From: Undaria pinnatifida
Taxonomy: Eukaryota; Sar; Phaeophyceae; Laminariales; Alariaceae
Direction: 5' to 3'
Assembly (NCBI GenBank): GCA_012845835.1
Contig: JABAKD010000027.1
Location: 1,535,189 to 1,599,188, forward strand
DNA length: 64,000 nt
The notes under the pieces were generated by a model. That model made no database searches. It had not been told where the DNA came from and saw nothing but the letters and a program-made list of their open reading frames with translations. Of this stretch, positions 53,186 through 63,060 are shown in pieces. The position numbers were made by a program, and so were the translations under genes. Position 1 is the stretch's first letter. Each line of letters starts with the position of its first letter.

Positions 53186-53990
53186 GCGGCCAGGGCCGAG
53201 TGCCGCCCCAGTCGCTGTCGTGGCAGACGGGATCGAGCCATCATTCAATTGTCACGCCCATCGATGATTCATCTGACCCTTGGCTTGACCACACATCGAA
53301 CTGCTGGCCACTAGAAGAGCATCATTATGCAGAAGTTTTCGCCGTTGAGGCCTCGTTTAAGACAGACGACCCTCCCCTTTGGCGCGGCCTCCTTTCACCT
53401 CGCGCTGATGCCCTCCGAGAAAACCGGGGGCTTTGCCTCAACTGCCACGAAGACAACCATTCCTTCAAGCATTGTAGGCATCCTTTCATTACTACGAGTG
53501 GCTGCTTGAACCCTGAACTAGGCCAACTTGGCGACGATGACGCACACCGACGTTCACAAACACGCATGGTCAGCTACCGCCGAGACGACAAATCTCTCGC
53601 CCGAACAACCACAAGAAAAATCGTCGCCATCTTTCAGGATCAGGGCCAGGTAAACTGTCACAACGCTACCACTTACACATCGGATCACCATGGTGGTATC
53701 CTGCGCTCGCCCGCCTCTTCTGCCCCCGCTCCAGCTCTTCGAATGCGCTTTGGAGCCGCCTACAACCCGGGCGAAAATAAATTTGGGCACCAACCTGGCA
53801 CATTCTGTAACGGCAATCGACAGCTCGACGGCGGTATGGCACCGTCGACAACACTGTCGGGGGGTACCTGTTTTGGTTTCAGAAGATGCTCGTGTTCTGT
53901 TGCTAGCCTGTCCATAACGCAGCACAGATTGCCTCTGTCAAGAGCCCACGGGCTCCTACGCCGTCTGCGGACGATTCGCACGGCGTAGTA
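53140..53990 (+). pseudogene. Nucleocapsid region with intact CCHC knuckle, copy B
   Basis: A 282-codon open frame. Residues 99-112 (53,434-53,475) are CLNCHEDNHSFKHC, a perfect CX2CX4HX4C zinc knuckle that would bind RNA during packaging. The C-terminal 150 residues are basic and Ser/Thr-rich with no protease motif. It overlaps the end of the capsid-like frame, so a frameshift (programmed or mutational) would be needed to join them. Confidence 0.75.
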
Positions 53991-54890
53991 CCGGCGGCGG
54001 GAACTAGCGCTTCAAGCGTGGTTTCCTCCAGCCAGGTAATATTTTTTCGTTTCTTTCGTTTTTGACGGCGAGAACGCGCGCTTTCAGCGACGTTCCCCTA
54101 GGTCATGGTCTGAGTTCGGCAACGGGAACCGCGCTTCCGGCGCCGTACCCCTCAGCCGCGGCGTAAACTCAGCAATGGAGGTACGCGCTCCAAACGCCGC
54201 CCCCATCAACCATGGCACGGGGGCCTGCGTTTTGCGCGATCCCCCCCCGGGCACGCGCCGCGCAACAATATAGCTGCGGCGACGGCGCGGCGCCTTTTTA
54301 CGCGTATGTGTTTATCCCCCCCTCTCCCTGACCAGGCGGTGGCGGTCGATTTGAGGTGTGGGACGGTCAACCCTCGAAGCACTTTTTCTGACCACGAGGT
54401 GGCGGTCGATTTGAGGTGTGGGAAGGCCAACACTAAAACACCGAGATCTTTTGCGAGGCTGGATCCGGTGTTTGCTCGCGATAACAGCGGGCGCTCTGTC
54501 TTTTTTTCCATCAAGGAGGAGTCGACAACATTAGCTACCTCGTCCTCCTTCTCCACGAGACATAACGGAAGAGAGCCTCCTCGGGTAAAAATATTATTGC
54601 CTTGCCCGAGCCCCGCTTCAGAAGACGCCCACAGGGTTTACGGACCCTGCTTCGTCTTTTAACACACTAACCCACGCGTTTCAGGCTACGTCTGCCCCAG
54701 TGGCACAGGAAGAAGATCCGACACTGCGCGACGGGCCAGTGGTGACTCCACGGCCTCCAGCCTGATCAGCTGGACGCTATTCCAGTAAATTAACGGAAGA
54801 ATCGCGCCTGTCGTCAAGCAGAAACAGCTCAGAGCCCCTGCCCCTTCGGGCGCAGTTAGAGCAGTTTTCTTGCGATTATACGCTAAAAAG
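53991..54890 (+). other. Linker of copy B, no domain recognised
   Basis: Counterpart of 25,310-26,640 in copy A. GTGGCGGTCGATTTGAGGTG occurs twice (54,340 and 54,401). No protease box seen in any frame. Pro/Ser/Thr-rich translation. Confidence 0.45.
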
Positions 54891-54894
54891 CAAA

Positions 54895-55450
54895 GAGGCC
54901 ACGACGCAAGAAACCGTGGGTTCGGACTCGCGTCGTGCTCCCGAGGCCTGGTGTTCCTGAGGGGACACTACAGGCCCAAAGAGCCGAGGACTGGTGTTCC
55001 CAAAGGGGGACATTGCAGACCCAAATGTCCAACGAGGCTACCGACGGGTTGGCACCCTCGGTGATGGACTCTTTTTCGGGTGCAGCGAGGGCGGCTTCCT
55101 ACGAGGTTCCGCCAGCGAGTGAGGAGGACCCGAGGCGAGAAACCCCGGGTTCGGACTGGCATGTTGCTCCCGAGGCCTGGTGCTCCCGCAAGGGGATACT
55201 ACAGGCCCAAATAGCCGAGGACTGGTGTTCCCGGAAGGGGACATTGCAGACCCACAAATGTCCAACGAGGCTACCGACGGGTTGCACCATCGGTGTTTGC
55301 TATTTTTCGGGCGCAGTTAGAGCGTATTCTCGCGCTTTTCTGTCAACAAGCGAAGAAAGACCCGAGGCGAGATACCCCGGGTTCGGATTCGCGTCGTGCT
55401 CCCGAGGCCTGGTGTTCCTGGACGGGGATATTGCAGGCCCAAATTTCAAC
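54895..55450 (+). repeat. Three tandem ~230-bp repeats before NADAR, copy B
   Basis: The phrase AAACC(G/C)(T/C)GGGTTCGGA recurs at 54,911, 55,140 and 55,372 (steps 229 and 232). Much of it is read through by the frame 54,935-55,672, giving repeated protein phrases such as GTLQTQMSNEATDG and ETPGSD. This frame runs straight into the NADAR start, so the repeats form the N-terminal side of that part of the polyprotein. Confidence 0.8.
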
Positions 55451-55498
55451 ACGGATTTTGACCCTTCTCTCAAATACTCCACAGCCAAATTGGTGTTA

Positions 55499-55930
55499 TT
55501 CTGGCAGCCCCCATCCTATTTCCTACCGTGGTCCCCTTCGTCGTTTGCCGTGGACGACGTATCATATGCTTGCGCGGAGCAGGACATGATGGCCGAAAAG
55601 ACAAGGAGTGGGGCTCATTATTTCGTCGCCTCGTCCAAGCACACGCAAACGCATCGGTCGAGGCGTGCATAACTTTGACTCCGTTTTTGGGGACAGGGAG
55701 AAGCAAAACGCCGTATCACCTGGCACCTACGTCAAATTCAAGCAGAATTCAGCCATAAAAAAAAATCACTTTTTGAGCTCTGACAACAAGCTTCTGGCTG
55801 AATCCAGCCCTCTGAACCCAGTGTGGGGCATTGGTCTCCGGGCGGATGGTCCCAGGGCCAACAACCCATGCCAGGGGAGAGGAAAAACTTGCTCGGTGAG
55901 GCACTTTCTGCCGTTCGCGCAGCTATTTGC
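55499..55930 (+). pseudogene. NADAR (YbiA-like) domain of copy B
   Basis: Frame 54,935-55,672 enters the domain at FWQPPSYFLPWSPSSF and reads CAEQDMMAEKTR (helix with the family Glu). About 10 residues are then lost with a shift near 55,606. Frame 55,608-56,117 continues with RIGRGVHNFDS, VKFKQNSAIKKNHFLSSDNK, LLAESSPLNPVWGIGLRADG and NNPCQGR; after one more shift at about 55,883, frame 55,823-56,104 gives KNLLGEALSAVRAAI, the C-terminal helix of the family. Together with copy A every conserved block is represented, so the ancestral element had a complete NADAR domain. Expected activity: cleavage of an N-glycosidic bond in ADP-ribose-type substrates; here both copies are broken. Confidence 0.87.
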
Positions 55931-55984
55931 GTCAATGAGACCGGGTCGGCGCACCCGGCCTCCCCTAGTCGGTTCCGCACCTGC

Positions 55985-56510
55985 ACTTCGAGTGCAAGAA
56001 CCAAGAAATCTCGTCCGCGCCGCAACCACACCGTTCACAGCGGCCAGCGCTCGCAAAGCTTCCCCTTCGGCGTTTCCGACCCATTTCTCGGGCGCGTTGG
56101 TTAATGAAAAGCCGTGAAGTTGTGGAGATAGCTTCTACCGTCGGCCCTGACCATGCGATGTCAGAACACTGCCCCTGTTTCGTCGAGGGTACTGTGACGC
56201 TGGACGACGTTTTGTTCACTATGAAAATCGCGTATATCAGTTGAGCAACGCTCGACTCGGAGAGGCATAGGACTCCAATGGATTTGGGGACCGGCAGCAT
56301 TGCTTGGGTTCCCAAACGCCTCCGAGGATACTGAGGGGAACAAAGTTCCACATATCCTCCGGCCACCATACATAGGAGAGCATTGGCAAAGTGGGGACCC
56401 TCAATGCACGAATCCAGCGGTAGTTTGAGTTCGTCACCACGTCGATTGCACACTCGAGTACCGCAAACCCAGCGCCAAGGGCATCGCCGATTTTTCGGGC
56501 CCGTTTTCCA
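55985..56510 (+). pseudogene. End of reverse transcriptase and RNase H, copy B
   Basis: After NADAR come a thumb-like scrap (RNLVRAATTPFTAASARKAS) and gypsy RNase H blocks: MKIAYIS.ATLDSERH (56,222), GTGSIAWVPKRLRGY (56,290), then HTRVPQ and the YRK.SA.GIADF block (56,455-56,490). RNase H would remove template RNA. Stops at 56,240 and 56,330 and shifts break it. The RT catalytic core is absent upstream. Confidence 0.65.
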
Positions 56511-56646
56511 GAGCCCGCTACGGAGTACGACCGCAGTGGCTTGACAAAATTCAACCTCGTGGGGTTACCCCGTTGGTGATAGCGGTGTCTACCTCCTACG
56601 GACCCGCGGGCTGCGCGCTCCCTCCTCGCCGATCCCAGGAGTCGGT

Positions 56647-56800
56647 TCGGGTATACTCGCGCCCCTCACCAAAAGCACTGTCTTGGGTAGGCTCGTGCCC
56701 CACACCCGAAGCACTGCTTTGGGTGGACTCGAACCCCTCGCCGAAAGCACTGTCTTGGGTGGGCTCGTGCCCCGCACTGAAAATGCTGCCTCGGGTGGGC
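56647..56800 (+). repeat. 36-bp in-frame repeats, copy B
   Basis: Four to five 36-bp units encoding GLVPxTxSTxLG variants, as in copy A (28,438-28,592). They sit in the 175-codon frame 56,683-57,210, which continues into a Ser/Thr/Ala-rich connector. Confidence 0.7.
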
Positions 56801-57700
56801 TCCCTCTCACCTCTACCGCGTTTCACGATTTTCGCACACACGAGCCACGTATAAGGATTGACGGCCTTTCTGCTTCCCCGGGGAGATTTGTTGCTCGTTT
56901 TTCTGCCTCCGTCGCCAATACCGAAGGCTGTACCGGCCGCGGGTCGATTTCACCTGCCGCCGACACTGTTTTCGCTTCGGTTTTTGCCATACCCATCGAG
57001 GGCGGCACGGGCCCCGCAGAATCCCTGGCTGCAGCGACGCCCATCGCACAGCCGACTTATCTATCCCGGAGTTCTTTACAAGAGACGGCCCCCGCCGCGA
57101 CCACCGGTTCGACTGTGTCCGTCTCCGCCATGCTTGGCACTCCAGCCCCTCCGTCGTCGACGACGCGCCGACTAACAGCGACAACAACAGGTAATGCACC
57201 CCCGCTGTAGATTATGGATTCGGGCTCGGCGGGGCCCCTCGGCCATCTTCCAGACGAGGTACAACCCCGCCACGAGTCCCACGGCCGCGGCCGACTCTGT
57301 CGACCGCCGCGACCCCTGCTCTTGCCGACTCGCCGGTCCGCACGGGGCCACTACCGTCCGACCGCGACCACGCAGAGCCTATACGGGAACTCCTCTCTTA
57401 CGGCTCACGCCTTCTGCTGGTGACACGCCGACTGCATGTACAAGGTCGGACGCCCTCGGCGACGCTGCTGAGTTGCGGTTCGCGGACTCCGTTGCGCGTT
57501 ATTCACATGCCGATTGGAAGCGCGAACAACACGCAGAGCCGACGTGCCACGCCACGATACGATGCATCTCTATCGGCCGGCCGTCGGCCCTGCAACCCGA
57601 CTTTTTGGCATGCTACCCCTCGGCCAAGCGTTCCTCCCTCTCAGACATCCAGGAGCTGGCGAGTAAGGGTACACTACATACAACCGACGACGACATCGTC
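56801..57700 (+). pseudogene. RNase H-integrase connector, copy B
   Basis: Frames 56,683-57,210 and 57,194-57,910 overlap by 17 bp. The connector is Ser/Pro/Ala-rich (PAADTVFASVFAIP, TTGSTVSVSAMLGT), then becomes globular: ELRFADSVARYSHADWKREQ and ADDD-type text (TTDDDIVLLVRNTTLPP) typical of the region just before gypsy integrase. One frameshift around 57,195 separates the two halves. Confidence 0.55.
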
Positions 57701-58855
57701 CTACTCGTCCGTAACACGACACTCCCGCCAACAAGCTCTGACAAACCGAACTTCGTGGGGCGAGCTGCTTGCTTGCTAAACGACGAGCCAGTTCGCATCT
57801 ACGTTCCCCTGCTCATGCGCCCTTGGATCATGCAAGCTTGTCACTCGACGGCCTCCTGCCACCTTGGCACCACGCGCACGTTGCGCATGCTGGAGCGTTT
57901 TTATTTGTGAATTGGCATGAGTGTGTGCACCCGGTGGTGGCTCCGCCACTGCTTGAAGTGCCAAGCACGGAAAACCCCACGGCTGACTGTCCGCTGGCCC
58001 ATCATCACAATGCCTCTGCCGGAAGGTCCAGTTATCGCCGTCAGTGTTGACTACTCCGGCCCCCTTCCGGTCACACCACGAGGCAACACCTACATCCTGC
58101 TGTTCACCGATCGCTTCAGTCGTCGGGCCGACATGTTCCCCGTCACTGCCGCTGAGTTCACCGCGGAGGGTACAGCCAATATCCTGGCGAACCAATACAT
58201 CCCTATGTGGGGGTACCCGCGCACCATACTCTCGGACAACGGACTGCAGTTCTGCTCCAAGCTTTCACAAGCTGTATACTAGCTGGTGGGTGTACACAAG
58301 CTTCCTACAAGCTCCTATCATCCCAACTGTAACGGGGGCGTTGAGCGGGTAAATCACACTATGGCACAAATGCTGGCTATGGTCATCAACGAGCGACAAG
58401 ACGATTGGGACTTGCATCTGCCGCACGTAGAATTTCGCTTACAACAACTGTGTCAGCGCGGCGACGGGTTTGGTGCCCAACGAGGTCCACATGGGCAGAC
58501 TCCCACGGCTCCCCCTGACGATTTTCGACCGAACAGGTGTCGCGGGACACCAGAGTCTGGCCCGTGACCACCTGGCCTATTGCGATTTGGCCACCGACCG
58601 GCAAAAGCGCGCGAACGACATTGTCCGCGCACACCACGCTCTCACCGTTTCCCGTGTTAACCGCAGAAACTCCGCTCTCGCCGACGCGCTGCGTCCAGCA
58701 CCTAACTTCACTGTGGGTGGTTGGGCATGGGTATACGATTCTGCCTCTACCATCCGCCAGGGTGTGAAGGCGAATACCGACGCCAAGGTACTCAAGGCCA
58801 TACTCGCGCTTAACTGGACGGGTCCATACAAGGTCCTGGCCGTCGGTCCCTGATC
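57700..58855 (+). pseudogene. Integrase of copy B
   Basis: Frame 57,194-57,910 ends with the N-terminal zinc domain (IYVPLLMRPWIMQACH, HLGTTRTLRMLERF), stopping at 57,908. Frame 57,917-58,282 has HCLKCQARK, SVDYSGPLPVTPRGN (first Asp), TDRFSRRADMFPVTAAEF and RTILSDNGLQFCSK (second Asp); a TAG at 58,280 interrupts it. The same frame resumes with HPNCNGGVERVNHTM (Glu). So the DDE triad is complete. After a shift near 58,440, frame 58,470-58,853 gives PNEVHMGRLPRLP, RQKRANDIVRAHHALT and LALNWTGPYKVLAVGP, the GPY/F module. Nearly intact but not functional. Confidence 0.88.
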
Positions 58856-59072
58856 CGCCGTCGAGACCCCGGACGGCTCGCCGCTCGGGAGCAACCTCCT
58901 TTATTTGGATCTCCCTTCCGACCTGCCTGGTTCGGACGCTCGTCGGCGTGTGGCCATCAAGCGCTGCAAACCCTGTGCCAACCCCCACGACAGCGGGGAC
59001 ATGCCCAATTACCTACCGGCGGGGCTGACACAGTATGTGCTCAACAATTTTTCCAAGAAGTCCCCGCCGTAC

Positions 59073-59586
59073 AAAGTCACTCAAGACGACGTTTCGACTC
59101 CCCTCCAACGGCTGGAGGTGGAACAGATCACTGGTCATCAGTCGGTACGGGGGCGAAGTGGCGTCATCGCGGTGCTGTACAAGACGCATAGGGCGGGACT
59201 CTCCGAACCGTCCTGGGAGCGGGAAATGGACCTTCACCTCTCCCGCTCCCACATCTTGCGTTATTGGACCGGAACCCCGGACCAGCACCGCCAAACCAAC
59301 CGCCTTTACCGCCGAATGCGGATCGGAGCAAAGTCACTCAAGACGACGTTTCGACTCCCCTCCAACGGCTGGAGGTGGAACAGATCACTGGTCATCAGTC
59401 GGTACGGGGGCGAGGTGGCGTCATCGCGGTGCTGTACAAGACGCATAGGGCGGGACTCTCCGAACCGTCCTGGGAGCGGGAAATGGACCTTCACCTCTCC
59501 CGCTCCCACATCTTGCGTTATTGGACCGGAACCCCGGACCAGCACCGCCAAACCAACCGCCTTTACCGCCGAATGCGGATCGGAGC
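59073..59586 (+). repeat. 257-bp tandem duplication over the chromodomain, copy B
   Basis: AAAGTCACTCAAGACGACGT begins at 59,073 and again at 59,330. The two 257-bp units appear identical except for one base (CGAAGTGG versus CGAGGTGG), so the duplication is very recent. 257 is not a multiple of three: the first unit is in frame with the upstream polyprotein (58,905-59,630) and the second with the downstream module (59,264-59,962). Copy A has a single unit. Confidence 0.92.
59110..59275 (+). pseudogene. Chromodomain of copy B (duplicated at 59,367-59,532)
   Basis: GVIAVLYKTHRAGLSEPSWE followed by REMDLHL and ILRYW. The WE pair of the chromodomain fold and the terminal LRYW helix are kept; the first Trp of the W-x-G motif is Arg. 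Such a domain, fused to integrase, reads histone methylation and guides insertion in chromoviruses. The second, identical copy is in the frame 59,264-59,962. Confidence 0.65.
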
Positions 59587-59962
59587 GGCACAGCCTGACC
59601 TCTCCCGCAACAACGGGGAACGTTTCCTAGCGCCGGGCTACGCCTGTGTTCTCCGCACCGATTGGCTCAGTCGCTACCACGACACAGTACTCCCTAAGGG
59701 AGCCCACTTTTGGTACAAGGGAGACGATGTTTTATGGTGGCTAGGAAAAATCAGCGCGAGCACTACCGACGACAAGGTATACCTGGTCCGCTTTCTGGAC
59801 GACCCGGGACCGATTAAACTCCCTCTTCCCCCGGCGCGCTACACGACTTCAACGGGAGCCGTACGAGGCTCTTGGTGCTTGCAAGTTCACATCGCCAGTG
59901 CGTTTCCTCGGGGAATCCAACGTAACGTAGACGAATCTCGAGGCGCGGCTGTGGCCAGTTGA
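59587..59962 (+). pseudogene. C-terminal WYK...LVRFLDDPG module, copy B
   Basis: After the chromodomain the frame 59,264-59,962 continues with LSRNNGERFLAPGYACVLRT, then FWYKGDDVLWWLGKISAS, DKVYLVRFLDDPGPIKLPLP and GSWCLQVH, ending at TGA 59,960. The pattern of a barrel-like strand set (W...G.I....v.LVRFLDD) suggests a Tudor- or SH3-like reader module, which would be a second chromatin-binding domain on the integrase. I infer this from strand and aromatic spacing only. Present in copy A in broken form. Confidence 0.6.
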
Positions 59963-60819
59963 CTTCCAAGCCACCACCGCTCCTCGATAGTTCTTCATTT
60001 TTTGAGTTATGAGTTTTGCGTCTTCGTCTTTGGGTCGTTCGTAGTGTCCTGAGGGTCTTCATCGAGTTTTGGGGCGGTTCTTTCCATTTTTTTTCTGTCC
60101 TGCCGAACCCCCTGCTCAGTGCCGGGTCAGGGTTCGGGCAAAACGCCGCTATCTGAGGCGCAGGGCTGTCGCCTTTTGTCATTGTTCAATTTCGCCCTGC
60201 CGACGCCCTCCTCAGCCCAGAGCCGGGGGGCGACCAGTGTACGGGTCTGTGTGTCTTCTTTCTTGTTTTGTGTGTTGTATTTGTTCTGCTTTATTTTTTT
60301 TTTTTCGTCTAAACACTTCCTCCCCTAGCGGGGCTGTAGGTGTTGACACCTTCCATCCTCGGGTATTCGTCGTTTCCTCGTCTAACCCCCCGCCTTGCCG
60401 ATGGCCCGCGGGAGGTTTTCCGCATGACTTCTCCCTTGTGTTAGCGCCTGTGTTCCCCTCCATATCGACGAGGGCTCACCTTGCCATAGTACTTTTTCTG
60501 TGGTTGGTTTACCGTGGAGCCTTTCCTGCCCCCCCCGCCACACCGGCGGCATGCGGCAGGTTCTACAGCCTTTTCTGCCCCCCCGCCACACCGGCGGCAT
60601 GCGGCAGGTTTTTTTTATGGGTGACTATTGCCTTGCTGTAGGGTCTGCTTTTCTTTCTACTGCTTTTCTTCGCGTGTTCCTGGCTCCATAGCCAGACGGT
60701 TAGAGGTGTGGGAGTGGGGTTTGAGGAGCCGCATCTTCGACTCATGGTCTAGTTCGTAGAACCGGAGTTTCTCCGAATCTCCCATATTTCTGAATATGCG
60801 ACTCATCAGGGTGGGATAG
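59963..60819 (+). other. 3' untranslated part of copy B
   Basis: Noncoding. Contains two copies of CCGCCACACCGGCGGCATGC plus GGCAGGTT (60,535 and 60,585), a GC hairpin also present in copy A, and the polypurine tract AGGGTGGGATAG at 60,808. The 190-codon frame at 60,069-60,641 is not conserved in copy A. Confidence 0.6.
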
Positions 60820-61088
60820 TGGTAAGATACGGCCTCGAAAGGCCTGTAGGTATCCGAATTTGAGATCATTTGTATGGGTTTCGTATGATAAGGTTGGCGG
60901 TTTATATTCGGGGAAGTTGGGAATTAGATCGGAGGCACGCGCCTCCGATCTCAGAGGCTATCCCGGGCTCTGGTGGAAACGAATAAAGCTACATCTCTAC
61001 GAAGGAACGAACGTGAGTACTCTCCGAGGACCTGCTCAATTGGCAGACCTGCAGGGGGCACTCTGTGCCCCCCACCTTTTATTTAACA
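60820..61088 (+). repeat. 3' LTR, copy B
   Basis: 269 bp, from TGGTAAGATACGG to ATTTAACA, followed by the target duplication CTTG. About 14 substitutions against the 5' LTR, no indels. Confidence 0.9.
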
Positions 61089-61172
61089 CTTGAAAGATAA
61101 TGAGGTGATGTCAACTCCCTGATAGTGTCTCTTACTCTGGCAGAATTTGATTTCAGGTGAGGCGTGTTATAA
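61089..61172 (+). repeat. DR1 3' part, right half of split copy
   Basis: CTTGAAAGATAATGAGGTGA, TCAACTCCCTGATAGTGTCT and ACTCTGGCAGAATTTGATTT continue the DR1 copy broken by gypsy copy B at 47,732. Confidence 0.8.
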
Positions 61173-61244
61173 GGCTTAGTTTGGTTAAGCTACTGGTTAA
61201 CCTTTTGCAAGTGGTCAAACGGACTAATGCCCCACTAATACCTT

Positions 61245-61310
61245 AACAAATGGCGTAGTCGACAGACCATGGGTTTTTTGGGTCGTGGGTTCCAACCCCA
61301 TATCCATCAT
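61245..61310 (+). other. tRNA-like segment
   Basis: A-box-like TGGCGTAGTCGA (61,251-61,262) and B-box-like GGTTCCAACC within GTCGTGGGTTCCAACCCCAT (61,283), a perfect T-arm stem. Spacing of about 37 bp is slightly short and no acceptor stem closes. Likely a tRNA pseudogene or SINE head. Confidence 0.4.
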
Positions 61311-61644
61311 AATAAACGTTTTTCAGACTTTCCCCATGTCGAATTTATAACTACTCTCCTCGGTTCGGCGCCCTGGAATCTGCCAACATTGGCAGGAAGG
61401 AACAGCCTGCCAACACAATAAACGCCTGCATAGCTCTACAGAACCAGATTTCAATTTGAAAAAGACCACGAAGTACACCTGCCCGCACACTTTCCCCACA
61501 GAGCTAACACACGTAGCAGAACGTAGCAGCACGTAGCGGCGGACCCGCAGTGGTTAACCCCAAGGTATCTACGGGGCTGAGAACCGCCAGCAGCATGGAG
61601 GCTGCTGCAAGTGCTGCTGCCAGTCTTGCGAGCTCGGCTTTTCC

Positions 61645-61962
61645 TTGCCGCCGTGCGACACGGACGAAAGTGGTGCACCGGTGACCTTCTCGCTAGGCAC
61701 GGCGTGGAGAGTCTCGGATGAAAGACATGCACCCACGACCTCGCTAGGCTTGCCGTGGAGTAACGAGGAGCCTATGGTAGTAGATGACGAGGCAGCTCCT
61801 TACAACGACAACTCAGCAGCAAGACGGTTGCAGATTCCCCGGCGCCCCTTATTATCAGAGGGCCGGCGGCACGATACAGGACGTAAAAATGGCAAGCTGG
61901 TTCTTGAAAGACAAGAAATCCGGGAGCTCAAGGCAGTGCAGATGACACCCTCTCCCAAATAA
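61645..61962 (+). CDS. Small ORF of unknown function
   Basis: 105 codons from ATG-like start to TAA; the frame is open further upstream to about 61,575. Mixed composition with an acidic centre (MVVDDEAAPYNDNSAARRL) and a basic C-terminus (LVLERQEIRELKAVQMTPSP). No family recognised. A minus-strand frame overlaps its 5' part. It is not inside any repeat identified here, so it could be an exon of a host gene. Confidence 0.25.
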   Translation: MPPCDTDESGAPVTFSLGTAWRVSDERHAPTTSLGLPWSNEEPMVVDDEAAPYNDNSAARRLQIPRRPLLSEGRRHDTGRKNGKLVLERQEIRELKAVQMTPSPK

Positions 61963-63060
61963 GAAACCCGCAGCCCCAGCCAGGATTCCTGCTTCTCGCT
62001 ATCAAATAAATACCTGATACTTGTACAATTAGGTGTAGTGCAGATAAATTATTCTAGGCACAATGCTGTTCATGCAGCAATAGTAGCAGAGATGAGATAT
62101 TGATAAGAAAAAAAGGAAGAAACCGGAATAATTCCGGCCAAGGCTGAATTTCTTATTTGAGACAGGGTGAGTTCTACACACTATCTTCAGCACAGCACCT
62201 CTCAATTGTCTTTCTTTCCCGGTAAGGTGCAAGTATAAACCTTGCTTTCCTATTTATATCCCTGTTTGTTTTTTACATTTATGTCGTGCACTATCGTGCA
62301 CTACCACAAGTAGCAGTGCTGACTACTACAACAAGTAGTAGTGCTGTATCCCGGAAATATGTTCAACGGCAAGCATCACCAACCAGCCTCAACACAGTGA
62401 TTTTTTCATGCGTTTGTGATACAAATGCTGTCGTTGCTATACAACGCGTTTCTTTATGCAGTGAACTCCTTGTGGTGTGTATCGAATGGATGAAGTAGGG
62501 CTTTCGGTGCCAATATTCGACTGGGAAGCGATGCGGGTGGTTCCGCCAAAATAGACGACGACACGAACACCACAAATAATAGGGCCCACGTAACTCTGTT
62601 CAACCAAATGATTGGCGATGCTTCTGAAAAAACCCATTTCATGCAATACAGACACTTTGTGTGGTGTATGTCTTGGCACTGAATCGTTCTTGCCGCCCGG
62701 CGACATCCAGCACCCCCATCATGCCAGGCGAAGGAAGATAAATATCAGGAGGGTGGGGAATAGCTACGAGTAGGGACCAGGTAACCCCCCGCCCCTTCTT
62801 CTTTCCCTCTCCCCAGGGATGGAAACAAAGGAAAACATTAGAAAGGGAAAACAAAACGAAAAGGGACCACAATTTTGTCGACAACGGTGGTAGTGTCGCT
62901 GTTGACCTCCCCCCCCCCGAGATGAAACAGACAATCAAACCCAGGGCCACACAAAACGAAACGGCCGGCTCGCAAGAGAAGCAACAACATAAACTCGTGC
63001 GGTCTTTATTTTTTGTTAATTAACAAAAGGCAAACTTGACCCCACACTGCAGACGCTAGC
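61963..63060. other. Gene-empty stretch
   Basis: No supported gene. The minus-strand frames at 62,437-62,706 and 62,639-62,950 are unrecognised. Confidence 0.4.

Larger units (their letters stand above)
47733..61088 (+). mobile_element. Ty3/gypsy-type chromovirus-like element with NADAR domain, copy B (younger)
   Basis: A 13.36-kb LTR element: two LTRs of exactly 269 bp, 4-bp target duplication CTTG, candidate primer site TGGCGTCGACGAGC at 48,004, polypurine tract AGGGTGGGATAG before the 3' LTR. Same domain order as copy A. The two LTRs differ at about 14 positions by eye, so this copy is much younger than A. Open frames are longer (up to 294 codons) but frameshifts and stops remain in Gag, NADAR, RNase H and integrase. 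RT fingers and palm are missing, as in copy A. It is inserted in a DR1 repeat. Confidence 0.93.

Noticed and set aside
56573-56854. Secreted or repeat surface protein from the SWVGSCP words
   Set aside because: Alternative-frame reading of the 36-bp repeat; the GLVP frame fits the polyprotein and is conserved in copy A.
58386-58988. 200-codon minus-strand ORF
   Set aside because: Antisense to the integrase C-terminus, whose plus-strand frame is clearly recognisable.
60069-60641. 190-codon plus-strand ORF in the 3' tail of copy B
   Set aside because: Not conserved as a frame in copy A, Phe/Cys-rich and without domain; lies after the polyprotein stop.
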